Positions 20,373-29,657 of a DNA stretch of 64,000 nucleotides are shown here, in pieces. Positions within the stretch are counted from its first letter, which is position 1; the number at the start of each line of letters is the position of its first letter. The stretch is from contig DAOUMA010000016.1 in assembly GCA_034414555.1 (NCBI GenBank), positions 1-64,000 on the forward strand, written 5' to 3'. The stretch comes from CG2-30-46-19 sp034414555 (lineage in GTDB: Bacteria; Chloroflexota; Dehalococcoidia; GIF9; AB-539-J10). The translations under genes were made by a program, and so were the position numbers. The notes beneath the pieces are model-generated. The model searched no databases and was not told where the DNA came from. It saw only the letters and a list, made by a program, of their open reading frames with translations.

Positions 20373-20975
20373 TTAGCCCCGGTTTACAAGCTCCATGCCC
20401 TTATTGAAGGCTAGCATATTGGCGTTGAGTTTTTCCTTTGGGGAGCTTTCCTGCAGCGATAGTTCTATTGATTCCCTATCAATGGGTAGGATGCCAGAGC
20501 CAATCAAAGTACCAATGAGTATCATATTGGCGAAGACAGGGTCACCTAATTTTGCTGCTTCATCAGTAGCATCTATCAGCCATAATCTAGCTGATAATCC
20601 TTTGATGGCCTCCGCGACTTCATCCAGGCTTGGGTATTCCATTCCAACGGCATATACCAGCCTGGAGTTAGTTATGGTGATAACATCTAGGTTTCCGAAT
20701 TGCTGCAATATTCGCAGGGTTTCCACCGGTTCCATGCCGAGGATAATATCAGCACGCCCATTGGGGATGAAAGGGCTATACTGGCTTTTCCGTGAGATTC
20801 TCAGATGGCTCATAACGCTGCCGCTCCGCTGGGATGCACCATATGTTTCCCCGATGGTCACGAAATAACCTTGTCTTACAAAGGCTTTACCGATAAGCAG
20901 TGAGATCATCACATTTCCCTGCCCACCAACACCGGCAATAATTAAATTGAGTGGGTCTTTCGTTAGTGTCTTCAT
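20373..20975 (-). CDS. iorB: Indolepyruvate:ferredoxin oxidoreductase, beta subunit
   Basis: 200-residue 2-oxoacid:ferredoxin oxidoreductase gamma-type domain, with the N-terminal GVGGQGNVMISLLIGKA and the ETYGASQRSGSV motif typical of IorB. It partners IorA in the oxidative decarboxylation of aryl pyruvates, with CoA and ferredoxin. A GTG at 20981 overlaps the iorA stop, but GGAGG is placed only 2 bases before it and 8 bases before ATG 20975, so the ATG is preferred. Confidence 0.92.
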   Translation of the reverse strand: MKTLTKDPLNLIIAGVGGQGNVMISLLIGKAFVRQGYFVTIGETYGASQRSGSVMSHLRISRKSQYSPFIPNGRADIILGMEPVETLRILQQFGNLDVITITNSRLVYAVGMEYPSLDEVAEAIKGLSARLWLIDATDEAAKLGDPVFANMILIGTLIGSGILPIDRESIELSLQESSPKEKLNANMLAFNKGMELVNRG

Positions 20976-20977
20976 AA

Positions 20978-22912
20978 TCACACTGCCTCCTTAATAATAG
21001 CTCCCTGCGGGCATATATCGGCACATATGACACAGCCGGCACAGATAACTTCATCTATCTTAGCCTTTCCGGCATCTTTATCCCATATCAGTCCTGGGCA
21101 ACTAAACGCGCTGGTACACAATCTGTTACAGCCACATGCTTCCCCCAAACACTTATCAGGGTCAACATGTATCTTGTAGGGAGGTTTCTTCTCCCTCCTT
21201 GCTCTCACCAACTCACACTCGCGTCGCATTATTACCACCCTAGGGCCTCCGTTTTCAGCTAGCGCTTTTAGTAGCGTTGCTGTGGCATTCTCAAGGTCAA
21301 ACGGGTCACAGACATCAACTTGCACTCCTAACGAATGGCATAAATCCTCTATATCTACAACTCTTGTTGTCTCTCCCATAGCGGTCATTCCTGTTCCAGG
21401 ATGAGGCTGAAAGCCAGTCATAGCAGTGGCGCTATTATCTAAGATGACAAGGGTAAAATTCGAGTGGTTATAGACACCATTTATCAGTGCTGGAATTGTG
21501 GCATGAAAGAAGGTGGAATCACCGCATACAGCGAGCACTGGCTGGTTAAAGCCAAATTGTGCTAACTTTCCCAATCCATTAGCTACCCCAGCACCTGCTC
21601 CCATACAATACATTGTTCGCTCTTGAAAGAAGCCAGCAGGACCTATGGCCATGGAATAGCAGCCAATGTCGCCGGTAACGAACCCATCTCGTCCATCCAG
21701 CCTGAGTGCGTTTTTGATTGTCCAGAAGGTAGCCCGATGAGGACAACCAGGACAGAAGGTCATAATTCGCATTGGCATATAGGTAAAAGGAATTTCTGCG
21801 GCCTTCTTGCTGTACTCTGCCGGGCGAGATTCATAGGTGATGCCCATTATCCTAGCTGTCGCTCCAATAACCATATTTGGGTTTAGCTCCCCGTAGGCAT
21901 TTATATGCCCTGAGCGCTTACCATAGAATGTAGGACGAGGACTGGCAGGTGGCAGGTCAGCAATCGTCTCCTTTATGCTTCCCTCCAGGAAGGGGTCAAT
22001 TTCCTCAACCACCAGTATTTTCGATGATTTGCTTAGATGTTTCTCGATGAGTTTTTGTGGTAACGGCCAGATAGTGCCCAGCTTCAAAATGCCCACTTTA
22101 CTCTCCAAATTCAATGTCTTCACTGCCTCTAGAGAATACAGCCAGCAACTACCACAGGTTATGATTAATAATTCCGCCTCTTCCGGTCCTACATACCAAT
22201 TAAAGGGAGAGGATTCGAATACTTCACGCACCTTATCCAGTTTTACATGCAATTGTTGATGCAACAATGCGCTTGGGTATGGTATGAATTTGGTTAATGT
22301 GGGCGCGATTGGACATATGTTGTCGAAATGTGCCTTGTGTTCCTTTTTGGGCAATTCGCCCAGCTTTACATTGCCTCTGGCATGAGCAATACGTGTCACG
22401 CTCCGTATCATGCAGATAGTATCCAATTCTTCTGCCAGGTCGAAGGCCCATTTTGTCATGTCCTTGGCTTCCTGGAAAGTGCCTGGTTCCAGAAGAGGGA
22501 TATCCAGCCACTTAGCTATGTTTCTGGTGTCCTGCTCATTAGAGCTGGATATAGCAGATGGGTCATCGCAACATACCAGGACCAATCCGGCACCTATGCC
22601 GCTCATGACAATATTGGCTAGAAAGTCGGAGGCAACATTCACGCCATTCTGTTTCATAGAGGCTATCGCTCTAATGCCAGCGAAGGAGGCACCAGCGGCA
22701 GATTCCAAGGCCACTTTCTCGTTTACAGACCATTCAGCGTAAAAATTCATTTTCTGAGCCACGGATGCCAGGCTCTCCATTATCTCCGTTGAAGGTGTCC
22801 CGGGATAAGCAGCAGCGAATCCTATACCTGCCTCCAGTGCCCCCCGGGCAATGGCTTCGTTGCCAATTAAAAGCTGAGTTGTACCAGGAGCATCTATTTC
22901 AATCCCCGCCAT
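20978..22912 (-). CDS. iorA: Indolepyruvate:ferredoxin oxidoreductase, alpha subunit
   Basis: 644 residues: pyrimidine-binding domain first (GFAAAYPGTPSTEIME), then the TPP-binding domain (CPGCPHRATF, GDIGCYSM, GDSTFFHATIPALINGVYNH, DNSATAMTGFQ) and a C-terminal two-cluster ferredoxin region (CLGEACGCNRLC and CAGCVICADICP). With IorB it converts indolepyruvate and similar 2-oxo acids from aromatic amino acids to acyl-CoA, CO2 and reduced ferredoxin. The start has a near GGAGG. The operon also holds an FrhB-type protein upstream and LUD/CCG proteins downstream. Confidence 0.95.
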   Translation of the reverse strand: MAGIEIDAPGTTQLLIGNEAIARGALEAGIGFAAAYPGTPSTEIMESLASVAQKMNFYAEWSVNEKVALESAAGASFAGIRAIASMKQNGVNVASDFLANIVMSGIGAGLVLVCCDDPSAISSSNEQDTRNIAKWLDIPLLEPGTFQEAKDMTKWAFDLAEELDTICMIRSVTRIAHARGNVKLGELPKKEHKAHFDNICPIAPTLTKFIPYPSALLHQQLHVKLDKVREVFESSPFNWYVGPEEAELLIITCGSCWLYSLEAVKTLNLESKVGILKLGTIWPLPQKLIEKHLSKSSKILVVEEIDPFLEGSIKETIADLPPASPRPTFYGKRSGHINAYGELNPNMVIGATARIMGITYESRPAEYSKKAAEIPFTYMPMRIMTFCPGCPHRATFWTIKNALRLDGRDGFVTGDIGCYSMAIGPAGFFQERTMYCMGAGAGVANGLGKLAQFGFNQPVLAVCGDSTFFHATIPALINGVYNHSNFTLVILDNSATAMTGFQPHPGTGMTAMGETTRVVDIEDLCHSLGVQVDVCDPFDLENATATLLKALAENGGPRVVIMRRECELVRARREKKPPYKIHVDPDKCLGEACGCNRLCTSAFSCPGLIWDKDAGKAKIDEVICAGCVICADICPQGAIIKEAV

Positions 22913-22949
22913 ATTATTTGCCTCCTTAAATTAAAGTTATTATCTTCCT

Positions 22950-24062
22950 TCAGGCTAGGAGATTATCTATTATGCTCTCTTGCAGACCAACATAAAGTAG
23001 ATTCTTCCTATCGCCACTCTTCGTGATGATTTCCTTCAGCGCTCGTTTCTTTTTGAGTAACGCTGCCTCCTTAAGATGGGCTAGATTCTCAGGGGGAAGG
23101 ATATTGACCTCAAGCTTTCCTTTTTTCTTAGCCATCTTCATCAGGTCAGCACCGACATCAGTACGGACAATAATGGTATTCCATCCCTCAATACCTTCCA
23201 CTGAGCCTACTGAAATATCGGCAAACTCCGATGTCATATCCAGGCAGTAGGTGCAGGCAGGCATGATAAATTTCCTGATTTCATCCAGTGGAAATGAGAC
23301 TTTGCCTGATGAAGTATACGCATCGAATCTATTTGCTGGGGGAGGGGGAATATCAAATTTAATCACCCGTGGTAAATCGAGATTTTCCAGTAAAAATTGA
23401 TGGAATCCATTAAGGGACAACGCCCAGGTGCAGAACAACCCCACCACTAGCTTCACATTGCCTATATTCATTCTGTTCTGTGGTGGCTCATTCCTCATCT
23501 TGCTCAGCGCTAAGACCTGGCAAGGCATAGCCACTACCCCCATTTTCTCCATACTATCCTTAGGAATATGGTTTAAAACCTCTAATACCGGGCAAGCCAT
23601 ATAATTGGAGCCAGCACCTTGAAGTATCTCCTTCCTGCTTCGAGCCAGAAAAGCGCTTGGTGTTTTATCATCGGACATTCTTGTCAGAATTGCACCATCA
23701 ATAAGCTTTTCCTCCAATGCCAACGATAAGATTGCAGTTACAGTTCCGCCATATTGTGCTCTCCCTTTGATATTTGCATCTGTTGACCTTGCCATCAGAA
23801 CTTCCTTGGTGATTCCGAGTTCGTCACTGCTATATGGCATTCCAAGGACTTGCTGGCTAATCGCATCCATGTCAGTGTAGGTTCGGGGACAGTACTGGTA
23901 GCATTGCCCTTCTGACAGGGTGCAATTGTCCAGAAGCACTATCCTGCCCTTATAGGAAACTAAGTAAGGACAACTGCCAGCGCATGCACCACATAGAGTG
24001 CATAATCCAGTACCTATAACCTCCGTGAGTAGCTCCTTAGAACCCTTGACTTTCATATCCAT
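22950..24062 (-). CDS. FrhB/FdhB-family Fe-S flavoprotein
   Basis: 370 residues of the coenzyme F420 hydrogenase/dehydrogenase beta-subunit family. The N-terminal [4Fe-4S] motif is CTLCGACAGSCP (Cys21/24/27/31), with further cysteines in NCTLSEGQCYQYCP; the FrhB core contains YGGTVTAILSLALEE and AMPCQVLAL, and CTYCLD near residue 275. Members move electrons between ferredoxin and F420, NAD(P) or another flavin carrier. It is the first gene of the operon with iorA (37-base gap) and may reoxidise the ferredoxin made by IorAB; whether F420 is used cannot be told. RBS AAGGAA precedes the ATG. Confidence 0.88.
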   Translation of the reverse strand: MDMKVKGSKELLTEVIGTGLCTLCGACAGSCPYLVSYKGRIVLLDNCTLSEGQCYQYCPRTYTDMDAISQQVLGMPYSSDELGITKEVLMARSTDANIKGRAQYGGTVTAILSLALEEKLIDGAILTRMSDDKTPSAFLARSRKEILQGAGSNYMACPVLEVLNHIPKDSMEKMGVVAMPCQVLALSKMRNEPPQNRMNIGNVKLVVGLFCTWALSLNGFHQFLLENLDLPRVIKFDIPPPPANRFDAYTSSGKVSFPLDEIRKFIMPACTYCLDMTSEFADISVGSVEGIEGWNTIIVRTDVGADLMKMAKKKGKLEVNILPPENLAHLKEAALLKKKRALKEIITKSGDRKNLLYVGLQESIIDNLLA

Positions 24063-24385
24063 AGTTTGTTCCTTTCAGATGATTGTTATTGCTGCAAGAT
24101 ATATTGTCTGCTATAGGATAGCATTTTGTATTAGAACCGGTCACGCATTTTCATCAAGGCTCATTATAATTCGACTTCCATTTTACCTTGTTTATTCTAT
24201 CACATACCCAGCTTATGGTGACGTCCCGGCTTTTCCAATACAATATGAGTGGCTCGGATATTTATGCCCGACGAGATACCGTGTAAAACAAAATTGAGGT
24301 GGTGAAAGATGTCTGCGAATCAAAAAATCGCCGAAGATTATGTTATAGTTTCCACGTGGTTAGTGAAAATGAACGGGAGGTTAAT
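24063..24385. other. Divergent intergenic region
   Basis: This stretch separates the FrhB-IorAB operon from the GlcD-type oxidase gene and should hold promoters for both. I see no clear -35/-10 pair, no RNA gene and no repeat. The frame open from 24299 is an upstream extension of the oxidase frame without a ribosome binding site. Confidence 0.5.
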
Positions 24386-25777
24386 ATGAACTATAAAAAG
24401 GTTACTGATGAAGTTATCCGGAGACTCAAGGAGATAGTTGGGGATGAAAATGTCCTCTGTGAATATCTTATGGATTATGGACACGATGAGACATATTTAT
24501 TGGATTGGGTGCCTCCCGAAGTTGTTGTGAAACCGAAAAACAGAACGGAGGTATCTGAGATATTAAAACTCGCTAACCGGGAAATAATTCCTGTCACTCC
24601 CAGGGGCGGTGGAACAGGACTGTCCGGTGCTGCAGTCCCCATTTATGGTGGGATTCTCCTTTCGTTGGAACGAATGAATAGAATCCTGGAGATAGATGAG
24701 GATAATTTTGTGGCTGTAGTTGAGCCTGGCGTTATCTTAGCTGAATTATACAAAGCTGTGGAGGATAGAGGGCTTTATTATCCTGTTTATCCTGAAGAGG
24801 AGAGTGCCACCATTGGGGGGAATGTGGCCACGAATGCTGCCGGTATGAAGGCAGTGAAATATGGTGTTACCAGGAATTATATCATGGGGTTGGAGGCTGT
24901 GCTTCCAAACGGCACCGTAATAGAGACAGGGGGGAAATATGTAAAGAATTCCACTGGCTATAATCTGGCTCAACTTCTAACGGGCTCGGAGGGAACCCTG
25001 GCTGTGGTAACCAAAATTATACTGAGGTTAATCAAGAGGCCAAAGAACAGATGTTACCTAATCCCCACTTTTGAATCTCTTGGAGATGCCATAAGCACCG
25101 TCCCAAAGATGCTCAAAGAAGGCATAGTCCCGGTCGCCATCGAATTCATGTTGGGCATTGCCATGCAGTTGTGCCAGAATTATACGGGCATAAAACTTCC
25201 CATCCCAGAGGCAAAAAATTACCTTATTATAATTATTGAATCGGACAGTGAATTGGAATTGAAGGATCTTACCGAGCGAGTTAACGCTATCTGCTTAAAC
25301 AATGGTGCCTCCGATGTTTTCATTGTGGACGCGGAGAAAGATATGAAGAAGGTGTCTGATGTTAGGGCAAAGCTGGCTTTTGCCGTGAAAGAGTTAGGAT
25401 TGGTAGATATGGGAGATGCTGTGGTTCCGAGAAGTAAGATTCCTGACTTCATGAATATGTTAGGTGAAATAACGCAGAAGCATGGTATTCTGGTAAGCGG
25501 TAGCGGGCATGCTGGTGACGGGAATGTGCACTTTAGTGTCATCGCCTTTGGTGGCGAAAAGGAGGAGTTCAAGCGGAAATTGCCTGAAATCTTCACGGAT
25601 GTATTTAGAGGAAGTGTAGCTCTAGGGGGTACCATCTCTGGCGAGCACGGAATTGGCGTCGCCAAGAAAAAATATGTTCCTATTGCGATAAAACCAGAGC
25701 AGATAGAACTTATGCGGAACATAAAAAGGGTTTTTGACCCAAACTGCATCTTGAACCCGGGGAAGATTTTTGATTAG
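24386..25777 (+). CDS. FAD-linked oxidase, GlcD/D-lactate dehydrogenase type
   Basis: 463-residue flavoprotein. FAD_binding_4 domain: PVTPRGGGTGLSGAAVP (about residues 70-86) and the NVATNAAGMKAVKYG loop; C-terminal FAD-oxidase domain with SGSGHAGDGNVH and GTISGEHGIGVAKKKY, which carry the substrate-side residues of GlcD and D-lactate dehydrogenases. It oxidises a D-2-hydroxy acid; the exact acid is unknown. The ATG at 24386 follows GGGAGG with 6 bases spacing and is preferred over the in-frame ATG 24299. Its last codons overlap the start of the RNase HII gene, so the two are co-transcribed. Confidence 0.9.
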   Translation: MNYKKVTDEVIRRLKEIVGDENVLCEYLMDYGHDETYLLDWVPPEVVVKPKNRTEVSEILKLANREIIPVTPRGGGTGLSGAAVPIYGGILLSLERMNRILEIDEDNFVAVVEPGVILAELYKAVEDRGLYYPVYPEEESATIGGNVATNAAGMKAVKYGVTRNYIMGLEAVLPNGTVIETGGKYVKNSTGYNLAQLLTGSEGTLAVVTKIILRLIKRPKNRCYLIPTFESLGDAISTVPKMLKEGIVPVAIEFMLGIAMQLCQNYTGIKLPIPEAKNYLIIIIESDSELELKDLTERVNAICLNNGASDVFIVDAEKDMKKVSDVRAKLAFAVKELGLVDMGDAVVPRSKIPDFMNMLGEITQKHGILVSGSGHAGDGNVHFSVIAFGGEKEEFKRKLPEIFTDVFRGSVALGGTISGEHGIGVAKKKYVPIAIKPEQIELMRNIKRVFDPNCILNPGKIFD

Positions 25778-26432
25778 CAGGATGATTTTAGGTATTGATG
25801 AGGTGGGTAGAGGCTGTGTAATTGGTCCGCTGGTTATCTGTGGTGTATTGGCCAGTGAGGAAACTATAGAGCGGTTTCAAGAAATAGGCGTTCGGGATTC
25901 TAAGCAACTAAGCCGAAAAAAGCGTGAGCAGCTTGGTTCTGAGATAGCGAGCCTGGCAGAAGATTTTATGCTCATCAAAATAAGCCCTGGTGAGATAAAT
26001 GGATGCTTGTGGAGGCATGGGCTTAATTCGCTGGAGGCGGCGAAAACCGCCGAAATGGTGAACCATCTGAAGCCAGCTGTTGCCTATATCGATGCTCCCG
26101 GTAAGGGGGCACGGGGCTACGCAAGGTTAATTAATTCCGCAATGCATGTCAGAATTCAAATCATAGCGGAGAACTTTGCTGACCGGAATTATCCTGTGGT
26201 GAGCGCTGCCTCTATATTGGCTAAAGTCCATAGAGACGCAGTGATACAGGAATTACATGGTGAATATGGTGACTTTGGCTCTGGTTATCCCTCGGATAGG
26301 AAAACGAGGGAATTTCTCAGGCAGTGCTATCAACGAGACGGAAAGTTCCCCGACATAGTTAGAACTGGGTGGGTGACTGTTAGGAAGATAACCAGCCCCC
26401 AGCAAGCTTATCTGGAAAGTCCGTCATCTTAA
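25770..26432 (+). CDS. rnhB: Ribonuclease HII
   Basis: About 220 residues. Catalytic motif GIDEVGRGCVIGPLV gives the first Asp-Glu pair; RDSKQLSRKKRE, YIDAPGKG and SAASILAKVHRD supply the remaining acidic and structural motifs. It cuts RNA at RNA-DNA hybrids. The frame begins with TTG 25770, overlapping the end of the oxidase gene by 8 bases and placed just after GGGGAAG; ATG 25782, where homology begins, is the alternative start. It converges on the alpha/beta hydrolase gene with a two-base gap. Confidence 0.95.
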   Translation: MISRMILGIDEVGRGCVIGPLVICGVLASEETIERFQEIGVRDSKQLSRKKREQLGSEIASLAEDFMLIKISPGEINGCLWRHGLNSLEAAKTAEMVNHLKPAVAYIDAPGKGARGYARLINSAMHVRIQIIAENFADRNYPVVSAASILAKVHRDAVIQELHGEYGDFGSGYPSDRKTREFLRQCYQRDGKFPDIVRTGWVTVRKITSPQQAYLESPSS

Positions 26433-26434
26433 AA

Positions 26435-27214
26435 CTAACCAAAGACGAACTGTTTGATTGCTTCGAAGTAACGCTCCATTCCCACTAGCATTATATCGTT
26501 GTGCTCTGCATCGGGAATGATAACCAGGTTCTTGTTGCTTGAGGCGGCGTTATCAAACAAGGCTTTGCCTTCAGTGGAGGGGATAAGGCTATCATACTCG
26601 CCGTGGATAATGAGCGTTGGTATGGTAATGTTTCGCATCTTGACGAGGTTGGGAAATTCGGCATCCGCTATACCCAGTGATTCAGCGGGGAATCCCAAGT
26701 GCAAAAGGAGGTTAATAACGCTGGCGAAGCCGCTCTCGATAATGAGCCCCTTTAATTGCTTCTGGTAGTGGTGGGCTATTTCAATGGCGGAAGCGCTTCC
26801 CAGAGAGCGACCCATCGCAAAGATATCGTTGCTGTAGTGGTTTTCATTCAGGATGTCGACGAATGCCTTAAACATCACCGGAGCATCTGAAATCATATTG
26901 CTGAAGGTAGGTCTACCCCGGCTTGCGCCATAGCCTCGATAGTCTGCCACAAATAGGTTAATACCCAGTTGGTTATATATCGGGGCGATGTAGTTATAGT
27001 CACTGACCACCTCGCCATTGCCATGGAAATAAATGAGAGAGGGTGCTCTCTGGCTATGGACATAAAAGCGACAAGAAACGGAGACATCCCTCTCTACCGG
27101 AATAAGATAGTCGCTGGCATTGGCAGGCGCTGTGGTGAAATCCTTCCGGGGGTAAAAGATAAAGGAAAGGACCATAGGCTGGTCCAGGATGGAATAATCA
27201 GCTTGCTCAGGCAT
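26435..27214 (-). CDS. Alpha/beta hydrolase
   Basis: 259-residue cytosolic alpha/beta hydrolase. Catalytic triad: Ser in GRSLGS, Asp in HGEYDSLIP and His in DAEHNDI; the oxyanion region is YFHGNGE and the family motif ADYRGYGASRG follows. It is closest to the BEM46/ABHD13-like group, whose substrates are mostly unknown. It stands alone on this strand, with AAGGAAAA before the ATG. Confidence 0.88.
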   Translation of the reverse strand: MPEQADYSILDQPMVLSFIFYPRKDFTTAPANASDYLIPVERDVSVSCRFYVHSQRAPSLIYFHGNGEVVSDYNYIAPIYNQLGINLFVADYRGYGASRGRPTFSNMISDAPVMFKAFVDILNENHYSNDIFAMGRSLGSASAIEIAHHYQKQLKGLIIESGFASVINLLLHLGFPAESLGIADAEFPNLVKMRNITIPTLIIHGEYDSLIPSTEGKALFDNAASSNKNLVIIPDAEHNDIMLVGMERYFEAIKQFVFG

Positions 27215-27295
27215 ATTTTCCTTTTAGATTGATTTTAGCATGTAGTGGTAACATAAATCCAAACAAGAGGGTTTATTAGAATGTTAAATAGACGT

Positions 27296-27324
27296 TTCTA
27301 TTTGAAAGTGGGTGAAGGTATAAT
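27296..27324 (+). promoter_or_regulatory. Possible promoter of the hydroxybutyryl-CoA dehydrogenase gene
   Basis: TATAAT at 27319-27324 is a perfect -10 box 58 bases before the ATG. The -35 region at 27296-27301 (TTCTAT) is poor, so the call rests on the -10. Confidence 0.35.
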
Positions 27325-27382
27325 TGAGAACTATTCCAAAATTATGGGGTTTATAATATGTTGAATAAGAGGAGGGAACAGT

Positions 27383-28234
27383 ATGGAAATTAAGAAAGTG
27401 GGGGTGGTTGGTTGTGGGTTTATGGGTTCTGGTATTACTCAGGTCTGCGCTCAATCAGGCTATCAGGTGGTAGTATCAGAAGTAAATGATGAGTTTTTGA
27501 ATAAAGGGCTGACCACAATTGATTATTATCTCACTAGAAGCGTACTGAAGGGCAGGATATCTCAGCAGGATAAGGACTCTGCCCTGGCCCATATCAAGGG
27601 CACTACCAATACCAAAGACTTCAGCGACTGTGACCTAGTGATAGAAGTTGTTCCTGAGAATATTGATTTAAAGAGAGAGGTATTCGTCAAGGTTGATAAA
27701 ATATGCCCTGAGCGTACCATCCTGGCTAGCAATACCTCTTGTATATCTATTTTTGAGTTAGCTAAGGTAACCAACAGGCCTGAAAAGGTGTTAGGTATGC
27801 ACTTCCTTTCGCCGGTACCACTCAGCAGGTTACTGGAAATTGTCAGGTCTGCTGCTACCAGCGATGAAACCCTTGAGAACGGCAAGAAATTTGGTGAATC
27901 CCTGGGTAAGACTGTCATTGTTGCCAAAGATGTTCCACCGTTTATTTTCAATCGTCTGTTGATGGCCTTGGAAGGCACAGCCATCCAGATGCTGGAAGAT
28001 GGCATTGCCACCAAAGAGGATATTGATAAGAGTATGACCTTGGGATTGTATCATCCCATAGGGCCAATAGCTCTATTAGACTTTAATGGTATCGATGTTG
28101 CCTATAAGGTGTGCCAGGCTATGTATGAGCAAACTAAGGACCCTCAATATGCTCCATCTCCGTTGATAAAAGAGATGGTTGAGACCGGGCGGCTGGGACG
28201 TAAGACAGGGAAGGGATTCTATGACTATAAGTGA
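27383..28234 (+). CDS. hbd: 3-hydroxybutyryl-CoA dehydrogenase
   Basis: 283 residues, the normal length for HBD. NAD-binding VGVVGCGFMGSGITQ (residues 7-21), catalytic-domain motifs SNTSCIS and MHFLSPVPLS with the catalytic His, and the C-terminal TGRLGRKTGKGFYDY. It interconverts acetoacetyl-CoA and 3-hydroxybutyryl-CoA. It is monocistronic, with GGAGGGA before the ATG. It differs from the longer dehydrogenase at 12578-13720, so the genome has at least two paralogues. Confidence 0.94.
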   Translation: MEIKKVGVVGCGFMGSGITQVCAQSGYQVVVSEVNDEFLNKGLTTIDYYLTRSVLKGRISQQDKDSALAHIKGTTNTKDFSDCDLVIEVVPENIDLKREVFVKVDKICPERTILASNTSCISIFELAKVTNRPEKVLGMHFLSPVPLSRLLEIVRSAATSDETLENGKKFGESLGKTVIVAKDVPPFIFNRLLMALEGTAIQMLEDGIATKEDIDKSMTLGLYHPIGPIALLDFNGIDVAYKVCQAMYEQTKDPQYAPSPLIKEMVETGRLGRKTGKGFYDYK

Positions 28235-28347
28235 AGTCCCTGTACTTGGCATAGTGGGCAGTTAGCATCCACAGCGACCACACTGGCGATATTGGCAAGG
28301 CAGTAGAGTAAATGCCAATGCTAACCCAAGCATTGGAAGGGATAAAA

Positions 28348-28370
28348 AACGGGGGTTAAACACCCCCGTT
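28348..28370 (-). terminator. Intrinsic terminator of the six-gene AbfD operon
   Basis: A 9-bp stem AACGGGGGT / ACCCCCGTT with a 5-base loop. Read on the minus strand it is followed by a run of T (the plus strand has AAAAAA just before the stem), so it ends transcripts coming from the gene that stops at 28498. It lies 110 bases past the plus-strand hbd gene, for which there is no T run. Confidence 0.75.
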
Positions 28371-28497
28371 ATCTCACCGTGGCTATTAAACGGCGGTGAA
28401 GTGACTTACATTGTTTATTTTATACCAATTTTTTGAGCGTGTTGATAAGAGTTCAGAGGCGGGGGCGTTTTATATTCTAATCCTTATGGTGTGGGTG

Positions 28498-29655
28498 TTA
28501 CAAGGATTCCGTAAGAATCTGGGAGATATCCTTAACAGCTAGCCTGTCTTCCAAACCCTCTACTTTTACGGCATCCTGAAACAGGGTCATGCAACTGGGA
28601 CAGGCAACTGCCAGAACAGCAGCTCCAGTCTCATAAGCTTCTCTAACTCTAATCCTGCTGGGACTTTCTTTGCTGCCTCTGAGTAGGTCCATAACGAAAT
28701 TGCCGCTTCCACCACCACAGCAGAAGGAATTTTCCCTGTTTCGTTCCATTTCCAGTAATTCAATTCCGGGGATGCTTTGCAGAATTTCCCGTGGCTCGCC
28801 ATATATTTGGTTATATCTTCCCAGAAAACAGGGGTCATGATAGGTAACTTTAGCCTTATTCTTGGACGGTTTTATCTTGTTTTCTAAGAGCAGGCCACGT
28901 AGAAGTTGAGTGTAATGAGACACTTCAACATAGGCGTTACTGACCAAAGGATAGTTATTTTTCATCACATTATATGCGTGTGGTGAAAGTGTAACCACCT
29001 TTTTAACACCAAGCTCTTTGAACTTCTGGATATTCCTCTCAGCCAATACTTGAAACAACTCCCTTTCTCCAAGAAGATATACTTCGTTCCCACAGCAATT
29101 CTCTTCATTGCCGAGGATTCCAAAAGATACTCCTGCTTCATTTAGTAAGGCGCCAATGCTCCGGGCCATTCTTTGTCCAAATTCATCATATGAGCCGAGA
29201 CATCCAACATAGAACAGATATTCATCACCCGGTTGATATCTTTTTATTCCATTTGCCCAGGCATCTCTCTTACCCCTCTCCTTCAATGGATTTCCAAGCC
29301 GGTAAACATCCTCCAGGAAGCTGGTTACACGGGGCGGTATTCTACCTTTCTCTTTCTCTATCACGTCGCTTCTGGCAGCCACTATCCAATCAACGATGTC
29401 ACTGGAAAACTTCATTGGGCACTGTTCAACGCAGTTTTTACAGGTTGTGCAGGAATATAAAATCTCGGCAAGGTGCTCCGACCACTCAATTTCACCCTTT
29501 AGCCAAGCGTAAATAAGCCATAATCTTCCACTGGTGGAATAGGTATCAAAGCGGAACCTGGCGTAGGAAGGACAGTTAAAGTCTGAGTAATCAGAGGGGA
29601 ACTTACAATATCCGCACCTGAAGCATCTATGGATTTGCTTGGTATAGTCTGTCAA
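28498..29655 (-). CDS. HdrD/GlcF-like Fe-S protein with two CCG domains
   Basis: About 385 residues. The N-terminal part has an odd cluster motif, CFRCGYC then Cys ten residues later, and a standard CTTCKNCVEQCP. Two CCG (DUF3400-like) repeats follow: NCCGNE in the first, HDPCFLGRY, CCGGGSGNF and CPSCM in the second, as in heterodisulfide reductase subunit D and glycolate oxidase GlcF. It should move electrons from the flavoprotein encoded just upstream. The frame opens with TTG 29661 overlapping the previous stop, but GGGAGG is 7 bases before TTG 29655, which is preferred. Last gene of the operon, followed by a terminator. Confidence 0.88.
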   Translation of the reverse strand: MTDYTKQIHRCFRCGYCKFPSDYSDFNCPSYARFRFDTYSTSGRLWLIYAWLKGEIEWSEHLAEILYSCTTCKNCVEQCPMKFSSDIVDWIVAARSDVIEKEKGRIPPRVTSFLEDVYRLGNPLKERGKRDAWANGIKRYQPGDEYLFYVGCLGSYDEFGQRMARSIGALLNEAGVSFGILGNEENCCGNEVYLLGERELFQVLAERNIQKFKELGVKKVVTLSPHAYNVMKNNYPLVSNAYVEVSHYTQLLRGLLLENKIKPSKNKAKVTYHDPCFLGRYNQIYGEPREILQSIPGIELLEMERNRENSFCCGGGSGNFVMDLLRGSKESPSRIRVREAYETGAAVLAVACPSCMTLFQDAVKVEGLEDRLAVKDISQILTESL

Positions 29656-29657
29656 GG

